Shown: one piece after another, positions 44,169 through 52,213 of the stretch
Layout of the letters: each line of letters opens with the position of its first letter
Position numbering within the stretch: position 1 is the first letter of the stretch
NCBI RefSeq assembly: GCF_000309385.1
Contig: NZ_JH976537.1
Location: 1,378,763-1,442,762 of the forward strand
Source of the DNA: Nodosilinea nodulosa PCC 7104
GTDB taxonomy: Bacteria; Cyanobacteriota; Cyanobacteriia; Phormidesmidales; Phormidesmidaceae
Length of the DNA stretch: 64,000 nt
Direction of reading: 5' to 3'
Program-made: the position numbers and the translations under genes
The notes under the pieces: generated by a model
The model's database searches: none
What the model was told of the DNA's origin: nothing
Seen by the model: only the letters and a program-made list of their open reading frames with translations

Positions 44169-45509
44169 TCAGGCCGGAAAACACCTGCCAAACGCCTGAA
44201 GCAGCTTGAGCGATCCCCTGACCCGAATCTTGCGCCGCACGATGGCCCAAACGATGTTTTGGTCTTTGGCCAGAAACCCCAGCCAGGTTTGGCTGTCTGC
44301 GGTGACCGCAAGATGGGCTTTGCCCAGGTGCCCATCCTCAACTTTCAGCGTTTTATTTTGAATCGTTACCGTCGCCTGGCGAGACTCAGCCCCAGTGAAG
44401 GTGAAATGGTACACCGCATTCAACCCCTCCGACTGCTGCCGCTGAAAGAGAATGGGCAGGCCAAAGAGAAAGCCCTGAATCGATTTGGGGCGAATGCCGC
44501 TGCTGACTCGCTTGACGGTTTTATTCGGAAAGCGCCGTTGGGCATAGGTTTCGGCATCTGAGCCGGGCACCACGTAGATGGTTTCGGCCCTGTCCTGCAA
44601 GGGTTTGATCACGTCGTTGACAAAGGCTTTGCGATCGCTCAAAAACGGCGCAATCACATCTTCCCCGGCGGGGCAGGCGGCCATGCAGTAGGCCGCCTTG
44701 TAGTTGGACTTAAACGCCAAACTCTGCCACATAGAGGCCGATTCGGCGTCGCTGACCTTTTGGCGATAGTCGCGGGCGCTTTTGCTGCTCGCAATGGTCT
44801 CGGTCCAGTCGGTAAAGCCGCTCATGAACTCCCGATAGTTGTGGGTGTAGCAGGCCGAGAAGCTAAAGTGGCCGTCGGCCCCGATCGCCCCCACCGGGCA
44901 GGCGGCAACGCACAGCTTGCACTCCAGGCAGGGGTTGTAGTCGATGGGGTGGGTGTAGTCGGTCACCTCGGCATCGATCAAAATCGTGCCTAGCGAAATA
45001 AAATTGCCAAACTTGGGATGAATCACCAGGCGGTGAATGCCCATGTGGCCCAGCCCGGCGGCCACGGCCACGGGCTTGTGGGATACCACCCACACCTTGC
45101 CCGGAAACTGATCCATTTCCATAGGAAAGCTGGCTCCGGGCACCATCGCCCGCACCCCGCTCTGGTCCAGCCCGCTGGCAATGCGGCGGGCCACCTCGTT
45201 GGCGTGGTCGTAGTTGGCGTGAAATTCTAAATTGGCGGCAGAACGGACGGGGGTGCGAACATTGTCTCGGTTCATGCGGCAGACAAAGCTGATCAGGGTT
45301 TGGACGGGCGGAAAGGCCCTGAGGATTTCCGCCCGCTGATCGGCGATCGCGGCTCGACCAATCTCCACAAACCCCACATCGTCGGCCCCCGCCTCAATGC
45401 AAAGCGATCGCAGCGCCTCTGAGTTTAAGCGGGCAGGGCGGTTGGGTGGTCTACGTTCAGCCTGCTCGCGCCACCATTGAACGGTTGGGTGATGATCAAA
45501 TTTAGCCAT
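44169..45509 (-). CDS. 4Fe-4S reductase-like protein fused to an SCP2-type domain
   Basis: The start at ATG 45509 follows AGGAGATTCCC; longer starts were rejected. The product has about 446 residues. The N-terminal half (about 20-230) resembles the cobalamin-type domain of epoxyqueuosine reductase QueG and reductive dehalogenases (EAGADDVGFVEIGRAAIADQ). A ferredoxin module with CLECKLCVAACPVG follows, and a second partial cysteine set YCMAACPAGED. The last about 100 residues look like an SCP2 sterol-carrier domain (HFTFTGAESRQATVTIQNK, WLGFLAKDQNIVWAIVRRKI). It could be a membrane-near redox enzyme acting on a lipophilic substrate. This is inference. Confidence 0.7.
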   Translation of the reverse strand: MAKFDHHPTVQWWREQAERRPPNRPARLNSEALRSLCIEAGADDVGFVEIGRAAIADQRAEILRAFPPVQTLISFVCRMNRDNVRTPVRSAANLEFHANYDHANEVARRIASGLDQSGVRAMVPGASFPMEMDQFPGKVWVVSHKPVAVAAGLGHMGIHRLVIHPKFGNFISLGTILIDAEVTDYTHPIDYNPCLECKLCVAACPVGAIGADGHFSFSACYTHNYREFMSGFTDWTETIASSKSARDYRQKVSDAESASMWQSLAFKSNYKAAYCMAACPAGEDVIAPFLSDRKAFVNDVIKPLQDRAETIYVVPGSDAETYAQRRFPNKTVKRVSSGIRPKSIQGFLFGLPILFQRQQSEGLNAVYHFTFTGAESRQATVTIQNKTLKVEDGHLGKAHLAVTADSQTWLGFLAKDQNIVWAIVRRKIRVRGSLKLLQAFGRCFPA

Positions 45510-45555
45510 GGGAATCTCCTGAGTGGGCGTTGACCGATATCGCGATGGCATGGAA

Positions 45556-46677
45556 TCAGGCCAGTTCTCCAGAGGTAAGGAGCGGCGTGACCGGTAGCGA
45601 AGATGTTGGGCTATGCCCGGCCCGCCAGCGGTCATTGCCCATGGCAAACTGCGGGGCGGGCGGGGCGGGATGACCCTGCGATCGCTCAAACCGCCCCAGG
45701 TTGTAGCCAGGGGTGAACGGAACCCGGTTGAAATTCACAAAGGCGCGCAGGCGATTGGCCAAATTCCGGCGGGCAAAGGGCATAACGGCATAGCGCCGTG
45801 CCGTGGTTTCAAAATCCTCCGCTGGCTGGCCGGTCAGCTCCTCGACCACGCGGTTGGGCGCAGCCAGCTCAAACGCGCCCTGCCTGTGGTCTTCAATGTA
45901 GTAGCGCAAACTGCTCAGATCGAAGGCGGCGACCCCCTGGAGGCGGGCCGCCCGCTCAAACATCCACCAGGGCATGTTCACCGCCAACACCGGACTGCCC
46001 AGCACTCTCCGCAAAACTTTGACCATGTCGTAGGCCGACAGCAGCGCTGGCCCCGTCGGGCGATAGCGCTTGCCAGCATGGCGATCGGGATCCATCAGCA
46101 GGGCGACGGCAGCGCGGGCAATATCTTCGTTGGAGGGAGGCGCGTTGCGGCTGTGGCCGGTCAAAACGGGAAAAATCCCCAGCAGCGCCGCGAAGTCGAT
46201 CAGCCGCAGGTAGTTGTCGGCAAAGTAGCCCGGATTGAGCGTCACGTAGGCGACGCCGGGAATTGCCGCCAGCATCTGCTCGGCCAGCCACAGCTGGCGC
46301 GTGTGCAGGGAGGGGTGGTTGGGGCTGGCCAGCCACTGACTCAGCCCCACGATTGCCTCCAGCTCTGACTGGCGGGCGGCGGCCACAAACGCCGCCACGC
46401 TCTGGATCGCGTAGGGGTGAAAGGGCAGGCAGTGGTAGGCGCGCGCGGTTCCCTTCATGGCGGCCAGCATCTGGTCAGGATCGAACAGATCGGCGACGAT
46501 GGTCTCTGCGCCGAGGCGATCGAGCCGCTGGCTGCGGGCATCGCGCGATCGCACGATCGCACGCACGGGCCACCCCTGCTGGCGCAGCTGGGCCACCACC
46601 GCCCCGCCAGTCTTCCCCGTTGCCCCAACAACTAAAATCTTGGGCAAAATCTTGGCACGATTGTTCGACGTAGTCAT
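45556..46677 (-). CDS. NmrA-like NAD(P)-binding protein
   Basis: The 373-residue Rossmann protein has the atypical-SDR dinucleotide loop VVGATGKTGGAVVAQLRQQG and an NmrA-like sheet (WPVRAIVRSRD, AETIVADLFDPDQMLAAMKG). The NADP-type binding site is suggested by RSRD after strand 2. A C-terminal extension of about 90 residues lacks known motifs. The product may be a redox sensor or a reductase acting on quinones or aldehydes. The gene follows a marR gene by 57 bp on the same strand, with a copy of the marR operator palindrome 22 bp before its start. Confidence 0.8.
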   Translation of the reverse strand: MTTSNNRAKILPKILVVGATGKTGGAVVAQLRQQGWPVRAIVRSRDARSQRLDRLGAETIVADLFDPDQMLAAMKGTARAYHCLPFHPYAIQSVAAFVAAARQSELEAIVGLSQWLASPNHPSLHTRQLWLAEQMLAAIPGVAYVTLNPGYFADNYLRLIDFAALLGIFPVLTGHSRNAPPSNEDIARAAVALLMDPDRHAGKRYRPTGPALLSAYDMVKVLRRVLGSPVLAVNMPWWMFERAARLQGVAAFDLSSLRYYIEDHRQGAFELAAPNRVVEELTGQPAEDFETTARRYAVMPFARRNLANRLRAFVNFNRVPFTPGYNLGRFERSQGHPAPPAPQFAMGNDRWRAGHSPTSSLPVTPLLTSGELA

Positions 46678-46699
46678 GGCAGCCTCCAGAATGGTTTTG

Positions 46700-46711
46700 T
46701 ATGTATATACA
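46700..46711. promoter_or_regulatory. palindromic operator before the NmrA-like gene
   Basis: ATGTATATACAT is a perfect 12-bp palindrome that recurs exactly at 47196-47207 before the adjacent marR gene. Sixteen bases are shared when flanks are included. It lies 22 bp upstream of the NmrA-like start codon. Confidence 0.75.
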
Positions 46712-46734
46712 TGTTTTTCGCAAAGACGTTTAGC

Positions 46735-47190
46735 CTAGCCCAGGGTTGTGATCTCCGATAGCAGCGACAGCAGAGTTTGCCAATTCTGCTGCCCTAAATG
46801 CTGCTTCACATCGGTTTGGGCTTGCTCCCACAGGGGGAAGGCCTGAGCCAGCAGAGACTGACCTTCGGCGGTTAGAGATACCAGCTTGACCCGCCGATCT
46901 GCGCCAGGGTTGATGGCTATCAATCCCCGTTTCTCTAGCAGCTTGAGATTGCGCGTTAGGGTTGTTTGGTCGGTAAACAACTCCTGGGCCAGGTGCGTAA
47001 TTTGGGCCGAGCCTACCAGGTGAATGGCCGATAGCAACATGAACTGGTTTACCCCCAAACCCACAGGCCGCAGAGCCGCATCGTATACCTGCGTCACAAT
47101 GCGAGAGGCACGGCGGACGTGCATACCCATGCAGGTGGCAGGTACCTGACTGACCTCGGCAAGACTGGGGTTGAGAATGCGATCGCTCAT
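46735..47190 (-). CDS. MarR-family transcriptional regulator
   Basis: The 151-residue winged-helix protein has the MarR build: an N-terminal dimer helix (MHVRRASRIVTQVYDAAL), the recognition region QITHLAQELFTDQTTLTRNL, and the wing GADRRVKLVSLTAEGQSLL. It resembles regulators that release DNA on binding phenolics or oxidants. The DNA-binding site is probably ATGTATATACAT, found before this gene and before the NmrA-like gene downstream, so autoregulation and control of the neighbour are likely. Confidence 0.88.
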   Translation of the reverse strand: MSDRILNPSLAEVSQVPATCMGMHVRRASRIVTQVYDAALRPVGLGVNQFMLLSAIHLVGSAQITHLAQELFTDQTTLTRNLKLLEKRGLIAINPGADRRVKLVSLTAEGQSLLAQAFPLWEQAQTDVKQHLGQQNWQTLLSLLSEITTLG

Positions 47191-47195
47191 ACAAC

Positions 47196-47207
47196 ATGTA
47201 TATACAT
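47196..47207. promoter_or_regulatory. palindromic operator before marR
   Basis: ATGTATATACAT, six bases upstream of the marR start codon. It is identical to 46700-46711. Its position would block the promoter or translation start region. Confidence 0.75.
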
Positions 47208-47274
47208 ATATTCCGGCGCTGTCAAGCCCGGCCCGATGCGGGGCGAAGATTCCGGTGGCCTGCGTCGGCTGCGC

Positions 47275-47928
47275 CTACCGCTTCGACACGGCTTTGGAAT
47301 TGGTGACGTACCAGCGCCAGGGCAAATCGGCTCCCTGGGTGAGGCCGATGCGGGTGGTTTGGGTAAAGGCAATGTCCCCCGATTCGACCCGCTGGTGATA
47401 GATGGGGTCTCGATGCTCCAGCCAGAGGCCCGAGGCGGGGGTAAGGGGCCGATCGGTGAGGGTGCGATCGATCCCTAGCAGCATGCACAGCTTGCCGGGG
47501 CCAGCGCCCCAGCGGGCGGGTTTTTCGGCCCGGTAGCCCTCTAGCCACGGCGGCATGGTGTCGAGTTCGACGGCACGAATCAGCACGGCGCTGGGCAATT
47601 GGTCCTGGTCGGTAACAATGTTAAAGCAGTGGTAGACGCCGTAGATCAGATACACGTAGCTAAAGCCAGGGGGGCCAAACATCACCCGATTGCGGTTTGT
47701 CTCGCGGCGGTAGGCGTGGCAGGCGGGGTCGCCCTCGGTGTAGGCTTCGGTCTCAACAATGGTGCCGCTGAGCTGGCGACCATCGGCCCAGCGCCGAACC
47801 AGGCGGCAGCCCAGCAGGTCTGGGGCCACCGCCAGGGAAGAGCGGCCTAACCAATCCGGTTCAATCTGAGTAGACTGATTACAAAGCTTTATGCTGTCCT
47901 CCGGGACAGGCTTGCTAAGATGACTCAA
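47275..47928 (-). CDS. mpg: DNA-3-methyladenine glycosylase (AAG/Mpg type)
   Basis: The product of up to 217 residues removes alkylated purines in base-excision repair. Motifs of the AAG family: [12 protein letters not shown], the catalytic glutamate in [38 protein letters not shown], and [14 protein letters not shown]. The only available start codon is a TTG (47928), so the true start is uncertain. The gene stands next to the marR gene but on a separate transcript. Confidence 0.9.
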   Translation of the reverse strand: MSHLSKPVPEDSIKLCNQSTQIEPDWLGRSSLAVAPDLLGCRLVRRWADGRQLSGTIVETEAYTEGDPACHAYRRETNRNRVMFGPPGFSYVYLIYGVYHCFNIVTDQDQLPSAVLIRAVELDTMPPWLEGYRAEKPARWGAGPGKLCMLLGIDRTLTDRPLTPASGLWLEHRDPIYHQRVESGDIAFTQTTRIGLTQGADLPWRWYVTNSKAVSKR

Positions 47929-47975
47929 AACTAAAGCTCCGATAGCATTAACGTTTTACCATCCCGATTGCCCCT

Positions 47976-48098
47976 ATGGATATCAAACTCGTACTGGCTG
48001 TGCTCACCGGATTGTTTGTGGTTGCCACCCTGTTCTTTGGCACCAAAAACGGCTTCTACGACACCGACGACTACCACGGCAACGGTTCTGCCCACTAG
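47976..48098 (+). CDS. 40-residue single-helix membrane protein
   Basis: ATG 47976 to TAG 48098 encodes one transmembrane helix (IKLVLAVLTGLFVVATLFFG) followed by a short polar tail (TKNGFYDTDDYHGNGSAH). The size and build are like the small subunits of cyanobacterial photosystems or NDH-1. The FYDTDDYHGNG tail looks conserved. I do not recognise an established subunit. The gene is upstream of, and in line with, the MBL-fold gene. Confidence 0.65.
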   Translation: MDIKLVLAVLTGLFVVATLFFGTKNGFYDTDDYHGNGSAH

Positions 48099-48156
48099 GG
48101 TTGGCCATGCCTGTTGGCCTCGGTTGTGCGGCTGCCCCTAGGGTGTTTACCATCCC

Positions 48157-49842
48157 GTGAGTGATCTGGTCTGCTTTCCATTTGGTGCGGGTCACGGCCA
48201 AGAAGGGCTGTGTCTTGAACTGCGTATGGGGCCGCGGCGCATTGTGCTGGACTGCGGCCTGCGCGATCTGGCCTCCTTAGAGGCGGCGCGCGATCGCCTC
48301 GAAACCGCCGACCTGCTCTTTTGCAGCCATGCCCACAGCGATCACGCCCGCGGCGTGTGGGACTTTAGCCAGCGCTTTCCCCAGGTGCCCATCTATGGCA
48401 GCGAGGTAACGGCTCAGCTCTTGCCGCTCAACTGGCTGGGGGAAGAAGTGCCGCCCCACCTGTGCCAGGCGCTGCCCTGGCAGACCCCCATCAGCCTGGC
48501 CGACGACCTGACGGTGCAGATCTGGCCAGCGGGCCATCTGCCGGGGGCGGTCTGCGCTCTGTTTACCTATCACTCGCCCCAGCGCCTCTATACGGTGTTT
48601 TTCACGGGCGACTTTTTTATGTCCAACTCGCGGCTGGTGGATGGTCTGCCGCTGGAGGCGCTGCGAGGGCTCAAGCCCGACGTGCTGATCATTGAGGGCA
48701 GTGCAGGTACCGCCCGCCACCCCCACCGCCGCCAGCAGGAGAATCTCCTGGCCAGCACCCTCCACCGCCTGGTGCAGCAGGGGCGATCGGTGCTGCTGCC
48801 CACGCCGACGTTGGGCATTGGCCAGGAGCTGGTGATGCTGCTGCGCAGCCACTATCAGTTCACCGGGCAAGACATTACCGTTTGGGTGGATGAAACCGTG
48901 GCGGCGGGCTGTGACCTCTACCTGGATTTAATGTCGGAGTTTCCCAGCAGCGTGCAAAACTTTGCCCGCCACCAGCCGCTGTTTTGGGACGATCGCATTT
49001 TGCCCCGCGTTCGCCGTCTCGGGGTGGACGGCCATCCAGACGGCAGCCGCCCCTGCATTCTGATTGCCCACCGGGAAGCCGACCTCAGCGACCACTGCCG
49101 CACCTCGGCCCAGCCCTGGACGGTGCTGCTGCCCGACTCCTTTGCGGGCAACCTGGCCGACACGGTGCTGGGAACCCCCAGCACCGACGCTGGTCCCACC
49201 CTGGGCTGGCTGCAAACCCTGGCCCCCGAACTGGAGGCGGAGCGGGTGCAGCTCGACACTTACCAGCTCACCACCCACAGCGATCGCGTTGGCACCACCC
49301 AGCTGATCCACAACCTGCGCCCCCAGCACGTCGCCTTTGTGCACGGCAAGCCCGCCCACCTGGCCGATCTGGCCGGGCTAGAGGAGCTGCAAACCCGCTA
49401 CCAGCTGCACCTGCCCTCCACGGGCCATGAGGTGGAGTTTCCGATTGGCGATCGCTTTATTCAGCCCGCCGCCCCGGACCCCGTTTTCGAGGGCGAAATC
49501 ACCCAGGTTGACGACAGCGTGCTGCTGCTGCTGCCCGAAGACCTCACCACCGACCCCCGCTGGACTGCTCTGTCCGATACGGGCTTAGTGCAGGCCCGCT
49601 GGCAGGGCAGCGATTTAGTCATCAAGGGACTCAGCCAGCGCGACCTGCTGCGCACGGTGACAGGCGGTGAAACTCCCTGGCAAAGCCCCAGCTGCCAGAC
49701 CTGCCGCCATCTGCGCGAGAGCCGCTGCCGCAACCCAGACTCCCCCCTCTACGGGCTTCAGGTTAGCCCGGAGGGCGTCTGCCCTGCGTTTGAGGCCCGC
49801 CCTGCGGCCCGGCAAGCGCAGGATGACGAGGCATCGGCCTAG
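48157..49842 (+). CDS. MBL-fold beta-CASP-like hydrolase
   Basis: The 561-residue protein starts at a GTG. It has a metallo-beta-lactamase fold with the zinc motif SHAHSDHARG (H58, H60, D62, H63), later ligands in WPAGHLPGAVCALF and FTGDFF, and a beta-CASP-like insert (LLPTPTLGIGQELVMLL). HVAFVHGKPAHLADL fits the C-terminal beta-CASP histidine. A C-terminal extension has four close cysteines (SCQTCRHLRESRC, GVCPAF) that may bind metal. It may be an RNA or DNA processing nuclease. This is family-level inference. Confidence 0.75.
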   Translation: MSDLVCFPFGAGHGQEGLCLELRMGPRRIVLDCGLRDLASLEAARDRLETADLLFCSHAHSDHARGVWDFSQRFPQVPIYGSEVTAQLLPLNWLGEEVPPHLCQALPWQTPISLADDLTVQIWPAGHLPGAVCALFTYHSPQRLYTVFFTGDFFMSNSRLVDGLPLEALRGLKPDVLIIEGSAGTARHPHRRQQENLLASTLHRLVQQGRSVLLPTPTLGIGQELVMLLRSHYQFTGQDITVWVDETVAAGCDLYLDLMSEFPSSVQNFARHQPLFWDDRILPRVRRLGVDGHPDGSRPCILIAHREADLSDHCRTSAQPWTVLLPDSFAGNLADTVLGTPSTDAGPTLGWLQTLAPELEAERVQLDTYQLTTHSDRVGTTQLIHNLRPQHVAFVHGKPAHLADLAGLEELQTRYQLHLPSTGHEVEFPIGDRFIQPAAPDPVFEGEITQVDDSVLLLLPEDLTTDPRWTALSDTGLVQARWQGSDLVIKGLSQRDLLRTVTGGETPWQSPSCQTCRHLRESRCRNPDSPLYGLQVSPEGVCPAFEARPAARQAQDDEASA

Positions 49843-49979
49843 GGGATTTTGGAGTTTGGATGGCAATTTTGGATTGGGGAATCGCCCGCAGGAACTGTCG
49901 GTGCTCGCTGGGGCATAACGTGGCATAACCAAAGTCTGACCTTAAATCCAAAATTCAAAATCCAAAATCTAAAACTTCT

Positions 49980-50378
49980 ATGCAAACTCACTGCCTGCGT
50001 CTCACCCCCGGCCAGGATCTCAAGCCGGTGCTGCAAGCCTTTGCTCAGGCCGAATCTCTAGAGGCGGGAATAGTTCTGACAGCGCTGGGCAGTCTTACCC
50101 GAGCTTCCCTGCGGTTTGCGGCGGCATCGGCGGCCACCGCGATAGATGGTCCGCTAGAGCTAATTTCTCTCAGCGGTACCCTATCGCAGCATGGGATGCA
50201 TCTGCACGGAGCCGTCGCCGATGCCGGGGGCCGGGTCTACGGCGGGCACATTATGCCGGGGTGTTTGATTCGCACGACGGCGGAAATTGTCGTGGCTGGT
50301 CTGCCCCACCTGCGCTTTGACCGCCGGCCCGATCCAGCCACAGGCTATCTGGAGCTGGTGGTTGAGGCTCGCTCTTAG
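49980..50378 (+). CDS. PPC/DUF296 domain protein
   Basis: The 132-residue product is a stand-alone PPC (DUF296) domain: LRLTPGQDLKPVLQAFAQAE, GIVLTALGSLTRASLRFA, LISLSGTLSQHGMHLHGAVA and GGRVYGGHIMPGCLIRTTAE. In plants the domain is fused to AT-hooks; bacterial single-domain forms trimerise and have no proven activity. The HLHGAVAD histidines are a conserved family feature. The gene stands alone. Confidence 0.9.
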   Translation: MQTHCLRLTPGQDLKPVLQAFAQAESLEAGIVLTALGSLTRASLRFAAASAATAIDGPLELISLSGTLSQHGMHLHGAVADAGGRVYGGHIMPGCLIRTTAEIVVAGLPHLRFDRRPDPATGYLELVVEARS

Positions 50379-50617
50379 GAGCTATAGCTGCCATTCCCAT
50401 TCCCTACAGCTATCCCTGCCGCCGCCAGCGGCGGGGATAGGGGCTTCAGTTTGGGGATTGGATCGATTAAATTACGCTAAAACCAAACTATTCAGGTATA
50501 AATTGAGGCAGATGGTGCTCAACTCAAGCCCTCCCTAAGGCCCAGTCCAGGGGGCTGCCATCCTCAGGGTTAGCTTCCACCCTGCATTCAGCGACCTGGT
50601 TCAGCCTCCGCAATACC

Positions 50618-51430
50618 ATGGATAACTCCTCTAATTTCATCGCCCTGCCTCCCCTGTCACCGCCCACCCCCCGTCCCCCCGAGGCACATCTCCCTCGTCG
50701 CCCCGTGTCTTTTACCATCGGGGGCAGCGAGGGCCAGGGCGCAGAAAAAAAACAGCCGGTAGCCACCAACCCAGCCGACAGTCAGCCGCCGTCTCCCCCG
50801 GCACACCTGGCCCCATTTCCCGTCCAAACTCCGGCTTCGAACCTGCCTCTGCTGCCCCGCCGCAAGCGCCCTACCTTTAGCCGCCATCGCCACGATGCCA
50901 ACCCCGCCCTGGCGGTTAAGGTGCTGCAAGACATTCAAATGGCTGTCGAAACCTGGCATCAAGACCTGAAACAAACGGTGCAGCAGATCCAGACCCTCTA
51001 CATGGAAGGCCCCATTGTCGATGGCTGGCTCGAAACCATCGACGCTCAGTCGGGTCAGCCAGCTCCCTTGGATGCGGCTCTGCTGCGCCACGGCGACCCC
51101 CAAGACTTATCAGGCTATGTGGAGCGCCTTTATCAATCTCTAGATTCCCCTCCCCAACCGGCTGCCCCAGGGACCGATCTGGGTCGGCCTGGCTACCGCC
51201 TGTGCAGCCTAGATTCTGACGGTCGGGTGCAGCACTTTCCCTGCCCCCCCGAGCAGCTGTCTACCATTAGCCTGGCGATCGCCCGCCACCAAAAGCTGCG
51301 CCAGCTGCTTGACCACAAGCGGTTTTTAGAGGCGAAGCTCAAGCGCACGGTGGAGGTGATGACCACCAGCCGCGACACGTTGGGGATTGCGCCTACGTGT
51401 AGTTCGGAACCGGAGCTGGGGGAGGAGTAG
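50618..51430 (+). CDS. hypothetical protein with proline-rich N-terminus
   Basis: The 270-residue product has a Pro/Ser-rich disordered first 85 residues and a helical domain after that (ALAVKVLQDIQMAVETWHQD, KQTVQQIQTLYMEGPIVDGW). A conserved-looking basic/aromatic part follows (PGYRLCSLDSDGRVQHFPC), with a final helix around ARHQKLRQLLDHKRFLEAKL. It resembles conserved cyanobacterial proteins of unknown function. It converges on the DUF427 gene. Confidence 0.55.
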   Translation: MDNSSNFIALPPLSPPTPRPPEAHLPRRPVSFTIGGSEGQGAEKKQPVATNPADSQPPSPPAHLAPFPVQTPASNLPLLPRRKRPTFSRHRHDANPALAVKVLQDIQMAVETWHQDLKQTVQQIQTLYMEGPIVDGWLETIDAQSGQPAPLDAALLRHGDPQDLSGYVERLYQSLDSPPQPAAPGTDLGRPGYRLCSLDSDGRVQHFPCPPEQLSTISLAIARHQKLRQLLDHKRFLEAKLKRTVEVMTTSRDTLGIAPTCSSEPELGEE

Positions 51431-51498
51431 GTGGGGGAGCGTGGGAGTGAGGGAGCGAGGGAGTAGGGGAGATGGGGAAGGTGGTGGGGATGGGGGAG

Positions 51499-51999
51499 TT
51501 ACCAGCCCCAGGTGCCGGGGTCGCCTTTGAAGGGGCCGACAATATCTGAGGTAATCCAGCCGCCGTAGAAGTCGCCGGGCTGGGACTGTACCAACTCATC
51601 ATCCACGTAGCAGGCTTCCATGCGGCTGGGGTAGACGGCGATGTAGTTGGCGATGCTTTGAAATGCCTCTGTCGGGTGAGGGTAGGCCCAGGCGGCCTGC
51701 TCGGCTTTGCGATCGCCCACCACAATAGTGAAATAGGTGGCCGCTCCCTTCCACTCGCACATTGTGGAGCGGGGCACCGGCTGAAAATACTGCATCTGCA
51801 CATCCTCGGGGGGAATGTAGTAGGTGGGCGGGTGGCTGGTTTCGAGCACTCGCTTGGATCGCTGCGAGTCGGCAATCACGACGCCGTTAAACACTATCCG
51901 AATGCGTCGGGGCGAGTCTTCGAGGCGAGGCGGGCGGGGGTAGTCCCACACGGATTCTTGGCCGGGGCCGGGGGCGGTGCGGTTGGGGGGAGAAAACAT
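51499..51999 (-). CDS. DUF427 protein
   Basis: The 166-residue product is a DUF427 protein. It contains IRIVFNGVVIADSQRSKRVL, PTYYIPPEDVQMQYFQPV, STMCEWKGAATYFTIVVG and EACYVDDELVQSQPGDFYGG. The WKG..Y pattern and the final DDE..QPG are the family signature. The biochemical role is unknown. It is the only gene between two plus-strand units. Confidence 0.88.
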   Translation of the reverse strand: MFSPPNRTAPGPGQESVWDYPRPPRLEDSPRRIRIVFNGVVIADSQRSKRVLETSHPPTYYIPPEDVQMQYFQPVPRSTMCEWKGAATYFTIVVGDRKAEQAAWAYPHPTEAFQSIANYIAVYPSRMEACYVDDELVQSQPGDFYGGWITSDIVGPFKGDPGTWGW

Positions 52000-52213
52000 A
52001 GTTAAGACTGGTTGGGGCTGCTCTTTTTTGATTGTAGTAGGGATGATTCAGCAGTACTTCACCCTTATTCACCCTACTTCTGTGGGTTACACCTGGCTGT
52101 CGGGGAATGGTTAGGACTGCCGGACTCTCATTGGCGCTGCACAAAAGGGCCGCCGAGAATGGCAACATCCGCAGCACGCGCGGTGAACTGTTCTACGTTG
52201 AGAGGGTTAACCC

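Noticed and set aside
51430..51498. G-rich purine tract with repeated GGGAG as a G-quadruplex
   Set aside because: Runs of GGG are present, but the stretch is a simple low-complexity spacer between convergent genes and nothing else supports a function.
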